Shown: one piece after another, positions 52,781 through 61,633 of the stretch
Position numbering within the stretch: the stretch's first letter is position 1
Layout of the letters: each line of letters opens with the position of its first letter
Assembly (NCBI GenBank): GCA_020849765.1
Contig: JADLAY010000080.1
Location: 1-64,000, forward strand
DNA from: Anaerolineae bacterium
Lineage (GTDB): Bacteria > Chloroflexota > Anaerolineae > Aggregatilineales > Phototrophicaceae
DNA length: 64,000 nt
Direction of reading: 5' to 3'
The notes under the pieces: generated by a model
Seen by the model: only the letters and a program-made list of their open reading frames with translations
Database searches by the model: none
Told to the model about the DNA's origin: nothing
Made by a program: the position numbers and the translations under genes

Positions 52781-53815
52781 ATGCCGGATACCCCTACGTC
52801 TAGATTACGACGCGCACAGCAAGATCAGACGCAGTACGCCGACAATTCCAATGCCAACGGGACGAATGTCGACGTCGTTCAACAGGTCGCTGAGCGGATC
52901 ACGCACAGCGTCAGCCAGGTGATCGTCGGCAAGCGCAATGAAATCCGCCTGACGGTGCTGGGTCTGCTCAGCATGGGTCACCTGCTCATCGAGGACGTGC
53001 CAGGCGTCGGCAAGACGATGCTGGCGAAGGCACTGGCCCGCTCGATCGGCGCCACCTTCAGCCGCATCCAGTTCACGCCGGATATGCTGCCGTCGGACGT
53101 CACGGGCGTCTCGCTCTTCAACCAGAAGACGCGCGAATTCGAGTTCCGCGCCGGGCCGATCATGGCCCAGATCGTGCTGGCGGACGAGATCAACCGCGCG
53201 ACGCCGAAGACGCAGGCCGCCCTCCTGGAAGCGATGGAAGAGCACCAGGTGACGGTCGACGGTGTCACCTACCAGCTTCAGGAGCCGTTCCAACTGCTGG
53301 CGACGCAGAACCCGATCGAATACGAGGGCACCTTCCCGCTGCCGGAAGCGCAGCTCGACCGCTTCTTCATGCGCATCCAGCTCGGCTATCCCTCGCCGCA
53401 GGAAGAGATGGCGGTGCTCACCTCGCAGCAGTACGAGCACCCGCTGGCGAACACCTACCAGGTCGTCACTGTGCAGGATCTGATCAACGCGCAGTACGCC
53501 GTGCGCCAGGTCTACGTCGCCGACGAGATCAAGCGCTACATCATCGACCTCGTCACCCACACCCGCAATCACACCGACGTCTACCTGGGCAGCAGCCCGC
53601 GCGGGGGTCTGGCGCTGTTCCGCGCCGCCCAATCGCGCGCAGCCATGGCCGGGCGCAACTACGTCATCCCAGATGACGTCAAAGCGCTGGCCGAAGTCTG
53701 CCTGGCGCATCGTGTCATCGTCCGCCCGGAGGCGCGCATCAACAAGGTGACCGCGCGCAACGTCGTCCACGACATCCTGCAGACGACGCCCGTGGCCGGG
53801 GCGACGGCGCGCTAG
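52781..53815 (+). CDS. MoxR-type AAA+ ATPase
   Basis: 344 residues from the ATG at 52781; an in-frame GTG at 52751 is less likely. A polar N-terminal tail of about 35 residues is followed by the AAA+ core: LLIEDVPGVGKTMLAKALAR (Walker A), FTPDMLPSDVTGVSLFNQKT, IVLADEINRATPKTQAALLE (Walker B and sensor), EAMEEHQVTVDGVTYQL, LLATQNPIEYEGTFPLPEAQ and LDRFFMRIQLGYP. The C-terminal lid carries the family's SSPRGGLALFRAAQSRAAM block. MoxR ATPases act as chaperones that help vWA or DUF58 partners assemble metal or cofactor enzymes and envelope proteins. The next gene, nine bases on, is a DUF58 protein, the standard partner. Confidence 0.95.
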   Translation: MPDTPTSRLRRAQQDQTQYADNSNANGTNVDVVQQVAERITHSVSQVIVGKRNEIRLTVLGLLSMGHLLIEDVPGVGKTMLAKALARSIGATFSRIQFTPDMLPSDVTGVSLFNQKTREFEFRAGPIMAQIVLADEINRATPKTQAALLEAMEEHQVTVDGVTYQLQEPFQLLATQNPIEYEGTFPLPEAQLDRFFMRIQLGYPSPQEEMAVLTSQQYEHPLANTYQVVTVQDLINAQYAVRQVYVADEIKRYIIDLVTHTRNHTDVYLGSSPRGGLALFRAAQSRAAMAGRNYVIPDDVKALAEVCLAHRVIVRPEARINKVTARNVVHDILQTTPVAGATAR

Positions 53816-53824
53816 TTCCCGCCG

Positions 53825-55078
53825 ATGCCTAATCGTCGCAACGCCTTCTACCTGCTGCTGATCGCCAGTCTGGCGATCGGCTTGATCACGGGCCGCTCGT
53901 TCCTGTTCAACCTCGCCTACATCTTCGGCGCGATCCTGGTCGTCTCGCTGATCTGGGCCTGGATTTCGGTACAGTGGATCAGCGTCAGCCGCCGCACGCG
54001 CTCCACGCGCTCGCAGGTCGGTGGCGTCATCGACGAGTCGTTCGCCGTCATCAACCGCAGCTACCTGCCGCGCCTGTGGCTCGAAGTGCGCGATCATTCG
54101 ACGCTCTCCAGCCATTCCGCCGGGCACATCGTCCCGGCGATGACGGGCCGCTCGACCTACACCTGGCATGTGCAAACGCCCTGCCACACGCGCGGCGAGT
54201 TCCAGCTTGGCCCAATGACGATCGTCAGCGGCGATCCGTTCGGCTTCTTCGTCTACCCGCGCTCGATCCCGGCCACCTCCAGAGTGATCGTCTTCCCGCA
54301 GACGGTGCCGGTCGACCGCTTCAATCTGCCGGCGGGCGCGCTCAGCGGCGGTGAGGCGCAGCGCCAGCGCACCCACTACGTGACGACCAACGCCGCCGGT
54401 GTGCGCGAATATGCCTATGGCGACAGCTTCAACCGCATCCATTGGAAAAGCTCGGCCCGCCGCGACCAACTGATGGTCAAAGAGTTCGAGCTCGATCCGA
54501 TGGTCGATCTGTGGCTGATGGTCGATTTCTCAGCCGGGTCGCTGTACGAAGAGCCGTCCGTGCGCCGCGTCGGTGGTGTCGGCCCGGTCGTGCCGACCCA
54601 GGCGGGCATCCCTGCCTCGACCGAGGAATACGCGGTTGTGGCAGCGGCATCGCTGGCCGAGCATTTCGTCCAGGGCGAGCGCGCCGTCGGCTTCATCGCT
54701 TACGTGCCGCAGCGCGTCGTCCATCATGCGGAGCACGGCACGCCCCAGCTCGCGCGCATCCTCAACACGCTGGCGACGGCGCGCAGCTTCACCACCTACA
54801 CGCTGCAACTGATGCTCTCGCTGGAGAATCCGCACCTGCCGCGCGGCGCCACGCTGATCGTCGTCACGTCGTCGGCGGATACGCAGTGGGTCAGCATGCT
54901 GCACATCCTGAGCAGCCGCGGCATTCGCCCGGCCGTCGTCTTCGTCGACCCGGCCTCGTTCGGCGGCGCGAACGCCGAACCGACGATCACGGCACTGCGC
55001 GCCGCGCGCATCCCGACGCTCGTCATCCAGAAGGGCGACGATCTCAAGGTCGCGCTCGCCAAGCCGATGCTGTATTGA
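53825..55078 (+). CDS. DUF58-family protein (MoxR partner)
   Basis: 417 residues, starting nine bases after moxR. Two N-terminal hydrophobic helices (FYLLLIASLAIGLITGRSF, YIFGAILVVSLIWAWISVQW) anchor it in the membrane. A beta-rich domain follows, ending in FQLGPMTIVSGDPFGFFVYP. The DUF58 signature is present: EYAYGDSFNRIHWKSSARRD then QLMVKEFELDPMVDLWLMVD, the start of a degenerate vWA-like domain. The family works with MoxR ATPases; the substrate here is unknown. No transglutaminase-like gene follows, although this is a common third member, and the next gene is instead a spermidine synthase homologue. Confidence 0.94.
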   Translation: MPNRRNAFYLLLIASLAIGLITGRSFLFNLAYIFGAILVVSLIWAWISVQWISVSRRTRSTRSQVGGVIDESFAVINRSYLPRLWLEVRDHSTLSSHSAGHIVPAMTGRSTYTWHVQTPCHTRGEFQLGPMTIVSGDPFGFFVYPRSIPATSRVIVFPQTVPVDRFNLPAGALSGGEAQRQRTHYVTTNAAGVREYAYGDSFNRIHWKSSARRDQLMVKEFELDPMVDLWLMVDFSAGSLYEEPSVRRVGGVGPVVPTQAGIPASTEEYAVVAAASLAEHFVQGERAVGFIAYVPQRVVHHAEHGTPQLARILNTLATARSFTTYTLQLMLSLENPHLPRGATLIVVTSSADTQWVSMLHILSSRGIRPAVVFVDPASFGGANAEPTITALRAARIPTLVIQKGDDLKVALAKPMLY

Positions 55079-55121
55079 CCTTTGCGCAACGCCAGCGCGA
55101 AATGTATGCTCTAGAAATCTC

Positions 55122-55145
55122 GGACGAGGCACGTCTCGTCCCTAC
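55122..55145 (-). repeat. REP-like palindrome, GTAGGGACGAG type
   Basis: GGACGAGGCACGTCTCGTCC followed by CTAC, head on the reverse strand. Confidence 0.55.
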
Positions 55146-55155
55146 GACACGCGAT

Positions 55156-55182
55156 GTAGGGACGTCCCGTGGGTCGTCCGCT
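55156..55182 (+). repeat. REP-like palindrome, GTAGGGACG type
   Basis: GTAGGGACGTCCCGTGGGTC then GTCCGC; head on the + strand, so it faces the previous element as a head-to-head pair. Confidence 0.5.
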
Positions 55183-55263
55183 GTGCCCGCGTGTGATATT
55201 GTGCGGATTGATAGACTTAACGCATCTTGTTACGCATATCCACTCACCCAATGATTTCACCCT

Positions 55264-56847
55264 ATGTCTGAAGCGCGCCGCAACTACCTGTATTTCGCCG
55301 TTTTCACCAGCGGCATGACGACGCTCGCCGTCGAATTGACCGCTTCGCGCCTGCTCGGCAGCGTCTTCGGCACGAGCAACCTGATCTGGGCCAACGTCAT
55401 CGGCCTGATCCTGCTCTTCCTGACAGCGGGCTACTTCCTCGGCGGCAGAATGGCCGACCGCAATCCGCATCCGGCCCGCTTCTACCAGATATTGCTCTGG
55501 GGCGCGTTTGCCAATGCGCTGGTGCCGCTGCTGGCGCGCCCGCTGCTCTCGCTGGCGGCGAGCGCCGTCCAGGGCATCGAAGCGCCGCTCGTGGTCGGCT
55601 CGTTCATCGTCGTGCTGCTGCTGTTCGCGGCGCCGATCACCCTGCTCGGCATGGCCTCCCCGTTCGCCATCCGCCTCGCCGTCGAAGACGCCGAGCGCGC
55701 GGGCAGCATCAGCGGGCGCATCTATGCCATCGGGACGCTCGGCAGCCTGATCGGCACCTTCCTGCCCGTGCTCGTGATCACGCCGGAGGTTGGCACGTTC
55801 TGGACGTTCCTGATCTTCGCGGCATTGCTCTACGTCGTCGGGCTGATCGGCTTGCTGTGGGCGCGCGGCATAATGGCGCTGCGTTTCCTGTGGATGCCGA
55901 TCGTGATCGCCGGATTGGCGGCGCTCGCGCTCAGCCAGCCGGTGCGCGCCGCACTGCCAGGCCAGACGATCCTCTATGAAGACGAGAGCGCCTACAACTA
56001 CATCCAGGTCGCCGAGGATCGACAGGGCAACCGCTATCTCTATCTCAACGAGGGCCAGGGCGTCCACAGTGAGTGGAATCCGACGCAGATCCTGACCGGG
56101 CGCACGTGGGATTTCTTCCTGTCGGCACCCTACTTCAATCCACCGCCGTATACGCCGGATGACGTCGAGTCACTGGCGATTGTCGGGCTGGCCGCGGGCA
56201 CGATTGCGCGCCAATACACGGCGGTCTACCCGGACATCCCGATCGACGGCATCGAGATCGACCCGGCCATCGTCGAGGCGGGCGCGCGCTACTTCGACAT
56301 GAACGCCGCCGCTATGCCCAACCTGACCGTCTACACGGAAGATGCGCGCTTCATCGTCCAGCGGCTGCCGCGCCAATACAGCGTGATCGGCATCGACGCC
56401 TACCGCCCGCCCTACATCCCGTGGCAGTTGTGCACGGTCGAGTTCTTCCGCGAGGTGCGCGACCGGCTGACCGACGACGGCGTGGTCGTCATCAACGTCG
56501 GGCGCACGCAGAGCGACCGCCGCCTGGTCGACGCGCTGACGGCGACGCTGCTCGAAGTCTTCCCCAGCGTCGAGGCGATGGACGTGCCGCTGTCATTCAA
56601 CACGATCCTGGTCGCGACCGTTAAGCCGAGCGACAGCACCAACCTGGACGCCAACCTCGCCGCCCTACCCGCTGACGCCAGCCCGCTCCTGCGCCAGACG
56701 CTGGAGCTCGCCGCCGCGTCGCGCGTGCCCGTCGCCCCGTCGGATCTCGTCTTCACCGATGACCGCGCACCGGTCGAGCGGCTGGTCGATTCGCTCGTCC
56801 TCAACTTCCTGCTCAGCGGCGGCGCCGAACAACTGCGACCGAATTAG
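55264..56847 (+). CDS. membrane-fused spermidine synthase-like protein
   Basis: 527 residues. The N-terminal 220 residues hold several membrane helices (LAVELTASRLLGSVFGTSNL, GLILLFLTAGYFLGGRMADR, PITLLGMASPFAIRLAVEDA and GSLIGTFLPVLVITPEVGTF). The C-terminal 290 residues are a spermidine synthase-type methyltransferase fold: YNYIQVAEDRQGNRYLYLNE, LAIVGLAAGTIARQYTAVYP, IDGIEIDPAIVEAGARYFDM, LTVYTEDARFIVQRLPRQYS and VIGIDAYRPPYIPWQLCTVE. The usual D-A-Y-D catalytic Asp of the motif reads DAYRPP, so the polyamine activity may be altered. Such fusions are common in bacteria, and their substrates are mostly unknown. It is on the same strand as the MoxR-DUF58 pair, separated by two REP-like palindromes. 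Confidence 0.88.
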   Translation: MSEARRNYLYFAVFTSGMTTLAVELTASRLLGSVFGTSNLIWANVIGLILLFLTAGYFLGGRMADRNPHPARFYQILLWGAFANALVPLLARPLLSLAASAVQGIEAPLVVGSFIVVLLLFAAPITLLGMASPFAIRLAVEDAERAGSISGRIYAIGTLGSLIGTFLPVLVITPEVGTFWTFLIFAALLYVVGLIGLLWARGIMALRFLWMPIVIAGLAALALSQPVRAALPGQTILYEDESAYNYIQVAEDRQGNRYLYLNEGQGVHSEWNPTQILTGRTWDFFLSAPYFNPPPYTPDDVESLAIVGLAAGTIARQYTAVYPDIPIDGIEIDPAIVEAGARYFDMNAAAMPNLTVYTEDARFIVQRLPRQYSVIGIDAYRPPYIPWQLCTVEFFREVRDRLTDDGVVVINVGRTQSDRRLVDALTATLLEVFPSVEAMDVPLSFNTILVATVKPSDSTNLDANLAALPADASPLLRQTLELAAASRVPVAPSDLVFTDDRAPVERLVDSLVLNFLLSGGAEQLRPN

Positions 56848-56861
56848 GGGTCATTTGGTTC

Positions 56862-57560
56862 ATGGACACCACACCAACGGCCAGCACAGACTCATCTGCC
56901 CCGCGCACCCTGCCGCTGCTTTCGCTCGCGGGCTGGCTGCTGTCGTTTGCCGTGCCGATCCTGCTCGTGCTGATCAACGTCCGCCTCGTCATGTCGCCGC
57001 TCTACGTGCAGATCGAATACCAGCGCCCCGGCTTCCCCGAAGACATCTTCGGCTTCACACAGGAAGATCGCCTGACCTACGCGCCCTACGCCATCAACTA
57101 CCTGACTGAGCAACGCGACATCAGCTACCTGGGCGACTTGCGCTTCGACGACGGCACACCGCTGTTCAATTCACGCGAGCTGCGCCACATGCGCGACGTG
57201 CAGACGGTCACGACCTATGCTTTCGCGGTCGGCATCGCGACCGGGATCGTCGCACTCGGCGGTGTTCTCGTCTTGCGCCGGTCGCAAAGGGCGGGATCAT
57301 TGCGCATGGCGCTGCTGCGCGGCGCGTTGATGACGCTGCTCGCCATCGGCGTGATCGTCGTGCTGGCGGTCGTCGGCTGGCAGATGTTCTTCACCGGCTT
57401 TCACGAGCTGTTCTTCTCCGAGGGCACCTGGTATTTCCTGACCTCGGACACGCTGATCCGCCTGTTCCCGGAGCAGTTCTGGTTCGACGCGGCGCTGACC
57501 ATCGGCGGGCTAACGGCGCTCGAAGCGTTGGCGATCTGGTGGTTCACGCGGCTCGCGTAA
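56862..57560 (+). CDS. DUF1461 (TIGR01906-type) integral membrane protein
   Basis: 232 residues, starting 14 bases after the previous stop. Four membrane helices: LSLAGWLLSFAVPILLVLIN, AFAVGIATGIVALGGVLVLR, ALLRGALMTLLAIGVIVVLA and FDAALTIGGLTALEALAIWW. Between helices 1 and 2 is the conserved soluble block LTYAPYAINYLTEQRDISYL, then FNSRELRHMRDVQTVT, and between helices 3 and 4 FTGFHELFFSEGTWYFLTSD with LIRLFPEQFW. This order identifies the DUF1461 family, of unknown function. Close spacing suggests co-transcription with the spermidine synthase homologue. Confidence 0.88.
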   Translation: MDTTPTASTDSSAPRTLPLLSLAGWLLSFAVPILLVLINVRLVMSPLYVQIEYQRPGFPEDIFGFTQEDRLTYAPYAINYLTEQRDISYLGDLRFDDGTPLFNSRELRHMRDVQTVTTYAFAVGIATGIVALGGVLVLRRSQRAGSLRMALLRGALMTLLAIGVIVVLAVVGWQMFFTGFHELFFSEGTWYFLTSDTLIRLFPEQFWFDAALTIGGLTALEALAIWWFTRLA

Positions 57561-57575
57561 GCCAATTTTGATCTC

Positions 57576-57604
57576 TTGCGGCGCTCTGGCGTTCCCCTTA
57601 CAAT
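57576..57604 (+). promoter_or_regulatory. sigma70-type promoter of the tandem membrane-protein genes
   Basis: TTGCGG (57576-57581), exactly 17 bases, TACAAT (57599-57604), about 40 bases before the first of three paralogues. Confidence 0.6.
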
Positions 57605-57643
57605 TCCCGCATCGTTCGTAATGCGTGCTCCTGGAGCGAACCG

Positions 57644-58705
57644 ATGGTGGATGCCACCGCCGATTCACCACGGCTGGATGTGACCAAGGCGCTGCAAAAC
57701 TACGCGCCGAGTCCATTCGATTTGCTCTTCGACTTCGTCGATCGCCTGCCGGGTCACCCGTGGATCTTTTACGGCGTCCTCTGGGTGCTCCTGATGTTGA
57801 TCGAGCTGCTCGTCAACGAAACCAACAGCCTCTCGCAGCCGCTCTACGTCGTCACCTTGACCGCGCCGTTCGTCCTTGCACTCATGCACTGGACGGACCT
57901 GATGGCGGCGCAGGCGCTGGAAGAATTTCGCCCGGCGATGGACTGCACCGACGAAGAATACGCCTCGCTCAAGTACCGCCTGACGACGACACCGCGGCTG
58001 CCGACCTTGATCGCGTGCCTGCAGGGCGTGGTCGCGGGCGCGGTCTATTACACCATCGTGCCCGTGTCCGTGCGCACCGCCACCTTCCAGATCTCGGACA
58101 GCGTGATGTCGACGCACTATCACCACTTCATCGGCATCGTCGATCTGGCGGCGGCATTCGTGCTGATGTACTTCCTGCGCCACAAGATGTGGATCGTGCG
58201 CGAAATCCTGTCCAAGTGGTCGCGCGTCGATCTGTTCGATCTGCGCCGTGTCTATGCTTTCTCGCGCACGACGGCCTTCACCGCCATCAGTCTCGTGGTC
58301 ATCGTCTACCTGTGGATCGGCAACGTCGCCTTCCTCAGCCAGAACATGGTGCTCGTCTTCGTGCTCGGCAGCCTGTTGATCGCCGCGGCCATCTCATTCA
58401 TCCTGCCGCTGACGGATACGCATCGCGTGCTCGTCGCCGAAAAGCGTCGCCTGATGCTCGAAAACGCGCGGCGCATGGAGGCGACTGCCACAGAGCTGCG
58501 GCGGCGCATCGACAGCGACGAGATCGCCGATATGGACAACCTCTTCAAGACGCTGCACAGCCTGGAGATCGAGCACCAGACGCTCTTCCGCGTGGCGACG
58601 TGGCCCTGGCAGCCGGAGACGGCGCGGTTGGTCGCGCTGGCCGTGCTCTTCCCGATCGCCCTCTGGCTGATTCAGCAAATCATCCGACGACTGATAGCGA
58701 CCTGA
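57644..58705 (+). CDS. tandem membrane paralogue 1, unknown family
   Basis: 353 residues. I do not recognise the family. A short N-terminal tail leads to LQNYAPSPFDLLFDFVDRLP, then six or so hydrophobic helices: WIFYGVLWVLLMLIELLVNE, LYVVTLTAPFVLALMHWTDL, the conserved KYRLTTTPRLPTLIACLQGV, HHFIGIVDLAAAFVLMYFLR, TTAFTAISLVVIVYLWIGNV and LVFVLGSLLIAAAISFILPL. A charged helix with RRLMLENARRMEATATELRR follows, then MDNLFKTLHSLEIEHQTLFR and a C-terminal TWPWQPETARLVALAVLFPI membrane helix. The coiled-coil-like cytoplasmic part between two membrane segments is shared by all three paralogues. It is the most divergent of the three. A good promoter lies upstream. Confidence 0.8.
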   Translation: MVDATADSPRLDVTKALQNYAPSPFDLLFDFVDRLPGHPWIFYGVLWVLLMLIELLVNETNSLSQPLYVVTLTAPFVLALMHWTDLMAAQALEEFRPAMDCTDEEYASLKYRLTTTPRLPTLIACLQGVVAGAVYYTIVPVSVRTATFQISDSVMSTHYHHFIGIVDLAAAFVLMYFLRHKMWIVREILSKWSRVDLFDLRRVYAFSRTTAFTAISLVVIVYLWIGNVAFLSQNMVLVFVLGSLLIAAAISFILPLTDTHRVLVAEKRRLMLENARRMEATATELRRRIDSDEIADMDNLFKTLHSLEIEHQTLFRVATWPWQPETARLVALAVLFPIALWLIQQIIRRLIAT

Positions 58706-58715
58706 AGGCGATCCT

Positions 58716-59804
58716 ATGGCAGATACCCTGATCGCTTCGCCGGGCGCCGAAGCCCGTACCACCGACCACCGCCCCTACGGCTATAGCTGGGTCGACCAGC
58801 TCTGCTACCGCATCGACCGGCTGCCGGGGCCAGGCTGGATGGTCTATGCCGGGTTGTGGGCGGTCTTCATCTTGATCGATGTCGTGCTGCGCAGCCAGGG
58901 TAGCAATTCCGAGCCGCTGCCGCCGCCATTCGCGCTCGTCTACTATGCGACGCCGTTCTATCTGTTGTGGCTGCTGCACACGCTCGACGGGCTGGCGCGG
59001 CGCGCGCTGCATCAGTTTTACCCGGCGCTGGAATGCGACGAGACGACCTACCGCGAACTCAGCTTCCGCCTGACGACGATGCCGCCGCGCCCCGTGCTGC
59101 TGGCGTCGCTCGCCGGGCTGTTGATCGGCCCGTTCTATCTGTCGCTGCTCCCGTTCGACCGGCAGATGGCGCTGATCGGCATCGACCTGACGCACCCGGC
59201 GCTGCACAGCCTGACGCTGCTCGGCCAGGTGACCGGCATCGTCGTCGGCATCATCACCGGTGCCTTCGTCTATCACACCTGGCACCAACTGCGCACCGTG
59301 AGCGAGATCTACCGCAAGCATACCTGCGTCAACCTGTTCGAGCAGACGTCGATGTATGCCTTCTCCAACCTGAGCGCAGCCACGGCCATCGGTATGCTGG
59401 TCGATACGTATGCGTGGTCGCTGGCAAGCCCGCTGGTCGCGCAGAACACGCTGTTCGTCGGTTGGATGGTGATCTTCAGCGTCGTCTGTGCCCTGACCTT
59501 CGTCGCGCCCTTCATCGGCGCGCACAATCTGCTCAAGGCGACGCGCGACGAACATCTGCTGGACATCAACCGACGCCTGCAGCAGGTGTCGGCCAAGCTG
59601 CATACACGCGTCGATGCCGGGGACGTCACCAACATGGACGATCTGAACAAGGCGATCCAGAGCCTGGAACTGGAGTACCAGATCGTCAAGCGACAGCCGA
59701 CCTGGCCGTGGAACCCGGAAGCGCCGCGCGCTGTCGTCGCCACGCTCTTCTTCCCGATCTTGCTCTGGCTGATGGAGGAATTCCTTGGCCGCGTACTCGG
59801 CTAA
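58716..59804 (+). CDS. tandem membrane paralogue 2, unknown family
   Basis: 362 residues, ten bases after paralogue 1. It shares the same layout: SWVDQLCYRIDRLPGPGWMV at the start, FALVYYATPFYLLWLLHTLD, FRLTTMPPRPVLLASLAGLL, LLGQVTGIVVGIITGAFVYH then TWHQLRTVSEIYRKHTCVNL, FEQTSMYAFSNLSAATAIGM, and a C-terminal TWPWNPEAPRAVVATLFFPI. The soluble middle helix contains VTNMDDLNKAIQSLELEYQI. Paralogues 2 and 3 are closer to each other than to paralogue 1, so the array grew by at least two duplications. The block HTWHQLR...Y-x-x-N/H-T-x-V-N-L-F-E-Q is the most conserved stretch and a good family fingerprint. Confidence 0.82.
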   Translation: MADTLIASPGAEARTTDHRPYGYSWVDQLCYRIDRLPGPGWMVYAGLWAVFILIDVVLRSQGSNSEPLPPPFALVYYATPFYLLWLLHTLDGLARRALHQFYPALECDETTYRELSFRLTTMPPRPVLLASLAGLLIGPFYLSLLPFDRQMALIGIDLTHPALHSLTLLGQVTGIVVGIITGAFVYHTWHQLRTVSEIYRKHTCVNLFEQTSMYAFSNLSAATAIGMLVDTYAWSLASPLVAQNTLFVGWMVIFSVVCALTFVAPFIGAHNLLKATRDEHLLDINRRLQQVSAKLHTRVDAGDVTNMDDLNKAIQSLELEYQIVKRQPTWPWNPEAPRAVVATLFFPILLWLMEEFLGRVLG

Positions 59805-59834
59805 TCACGTGCTGCCGCAGGAGGATGACCGCCG

Positions 59835-60908
59835 ATGGAATCCGTGACGACGCCGCGAACGGCGCAGCCGATTGTGGGCCTGCCGACCTACGCGCCGAGC
59901 TGGGTCGACCGCCTGAACACGTTCACCGACCGGCTGCCGGGGCCGCCGCTGCTCTACCAGTTTGGCCTCTGGCTGCTGCTGATCGGCATCGACCTCGTGC
60001 TGCGCAATCAGGGTGCGACGGAGCTGCAGCTGCCGCGTCCGTTCGTCTTCGTCTTCCTGATCGCCTTCCCGTACAACACGTGGCTGATGCACTATCTCGA
60101 CCGGATGGCGGGCAAGGCCTTGCAGCGCTTCCGTCCCGGCCTCGAATGCGACGACGACAGCTACGACACGCTCTGCTATCACCTGACGACACTGCCCGCC
60201 CAGCCAACCCTGCTCGTGCTGGTCGTCGGCGTCCTCTTCAGCCTGATCGTCGTCGACAGCATCCCGATCGAGCAGCGGCTTGCCTTCGTCGAGGTGAATG
60301 CCGTCGGCCCGCTCTACTACTATCACTCGTTGATGGCCGTGGTCGCCTTTGTCGCCGCGGCCACGATCATCTATCACACGTGGCACCAACTGCGCATCGT
60401 CAACTACATCTACCGCAACTACACGATCGTCAATCTGTTCGAGCAGCAGCCGCTTTATGCCTTCTCCAACCTGAGCGCGCAGACGGCCGTCGGCATCCTC
60501 TTCATCAGCTATGGCTGGACGATTGCCGCGCCGGAGTTGTTCAACATCGCCATCACGTCGATCTGGCTGCCGATCTTCAACATCATCTGCGCGCTGACGT
60601 TCGTCTACCCGCTGATCGGCATTCACAACCTGCTCAAAGCGGATAAAGAAGCGCGGCTCGTCCAGGTCAGCCACAGGCAGCGCATCGCCGAGGAAGAGCT
60701 GCACCGGCGCGTCGACGCGCACGCCATGGTCGACATGGACAATCTGAACAAGGCGATGCAGGCGCTCGAAACCGAGTACCAGGCGATCAAGCGCGCGCCG
60801 ACCTGGCCGTGGCATCCCGAAGCGCCGCGCGCCGTCGCCGCCGCCCTCCTCTTCCCGATCCTGCTCTGGTTGATGCAGCGCATCCTGGAGCGCTCGCTGG
60901 GGAGCTAA
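59835..60908 (+). CDS. tandem membrane paralogue 3, unknown family
   Basis: 357 residues, 30 bases after paralogue 2, with GGAGGA upstream. Same family layout: YAPSWVDRLNTFTDRLPGPP, FVFVFLIAFPYNTWLMHYLD, CYHLTTLPAQPTLLVLVVGV, MAVVAFVAAATIIYHTWHQL, VNLFEQQPLYAFSNLSAQTA and VDMDNLNKAMQALETEYQAI, with a C-terminal TWPWHPEAPRAVAAALLFPI. The conserved acidic and aromatic residues fall at the same places as in paralogue 2. All three could form a hetero-oligomeric membrane complex, but no partner domain is present and the function is unknown. A REP-like palindrome follows the stop codon. Confidence 0.82.
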   Translation: MESVTTPRTAQPIVGLPTYAPSWVDRLNTFTDRLPGPPLLYQFGLWLLLIGIDLVLRNQGATELQLPRPFVFVFLIAFPYNTWLMHYLDRMAGKALQRFRPGLECDDDSYDTLCYHLTTLPAQPTLLVLVVGVLFSLIVVDSIPIEQRLAFVEVNAVGPLYYYHSLMAVVAFVAAATIIYHTWHQLRIVNYIYRNYTIVNLFEQQPLYAFSNLSAQTAVGILFISYGWTIAAPELFNIAITSIWLPIFNIICALTFVYPLIGIHNLLKADKEARLVQVSHRQRIAEEELHRRVDAHAMVDMDNLNKAMQALETEYQAIKRAPTWPWHPEAPRAVAAALLFPILLWLMQRILERSLGS

Positions 60909-60921
60909 CGTTCGATCATTT

Positions 60922-60946
60922 GGGCGCATCGTCATGCGCCCCTACA
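60922..60946 (-). repeat. REP-like palindrome, GTAGGGGCGCATG type
   Basis: GGGCGCATCGTCATGCGCCC then CTACA; one base of the loop differs from the other copies. Confidence 0.65.
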
Positions 60947-61011
60947 CTGCCCCCATGATGGTTCGCATTTGATTGCCTGACGCATCCAGCCAAGCAGCAG
61001 CCGTGCTGACG

Positions 61012-61020
61012 TGATATGAT
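61012..61020 (+). promoter_or_regulatory. extended -10 promoter of the Uma2 gene
   Basis: TGATATGAT (TG, one base, TATGAT) about 30 bases before the start; no -35 is needed for this class. Confidence 0.4.
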
Positions 61021-61051
61021 TGCTAGCAATGACGATAGAGGGGCTATCATC

Positions 61052-61633
61052 ATGGTCGCCGCACGGCATTACACCTGGACAATCGACGATTACCTGGCCT
61101 ACGAAGGCGCCCATCAGATCAAGCACGAGTATGTCATGGGCTATGTCTATGCCATGGCGGGCGCCAACAAGGCGCACATCCGCATCACCGGCAGCGCATA
61201 CGCCAGCCTGTATAACCAGCTCAGCGGGCGTGATTGCAACGTCGACTCGGTCGATATGCGTGTGGGCACGCCGTCGGGCCTATTCTCGTATCCCGACATT
61301 GTGATCGTTTGCGGCAAGGAAGAGACCCGAACCGATCACGGCACGGTGACCCTGCTCAATCCGACGGCCATCATCGAAGTCCTCTCACCGACGACCGAGG
61401 TCTACGATCGCACGACCAAGTTCGATCACTACAAGTCGCTGTCCTCGCTCCAGGAGTATGTCCTGATCGCGCAGGACGAGCGCCGCATCGAATGTTTCCG
61501 CCGCCAACCAAATGACTTGTGGGAGCATTCTGTCGTGCGGGACAAGGGAGCAATGCTGCTCACCTCCGTCGACTGCACGCTGGCGCTGGAAGACGTCTAC
61601 GCCCGCGTCACGTTGGACGATCCAGCCACGTGA
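61052..61633 (+). CDS. Uma2-family PD-(D/E)xK endonuclease-like protein
   Basis: 193 residues from the ATG at 61052, after AGAGGGG; an upstream in-frame ATG at 61016 lies over the promoter and is unlikely. Uma2 (DUF820) features are in order: YTWTIDDYLAYEGAHQIKHE, then YVMGYVYAMAGANKAHIRIT, VDSVDMRVGTPSGLFSYPDI with the Asp, VIVCGKEETRT, and the catalytic TAIIEVLSPTTEVYDRTTKF, then DHYKSLSSLQEYVLIAQDER. The PD-(D/E)xK core (Asp ... E-V-L ... K-x-x-x-Y) is complete. Members are abundant in Chloroflexota and Cyanobacteria and are often linked to mobile elements; their targets are unknown. Single gene. Confidence 0.9.
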   Translation: MVAARHYTWTIDDYLAYEGAHQIKHEYVMGYVYAMAGANKAHIRITGSAYASLYNQLSGRDCNVDSVDMRVGTPSGLFSYPDIVIVCGKEETRTDHGTVTLLNPTAIIEVLSPTTEVYDRTTKFDHYKSLSSLQEYVLIAQDERRIECFRRQPNDLWEHSVVRDKGAMLLTSVDCTLALEDVYARVTLDDPAT

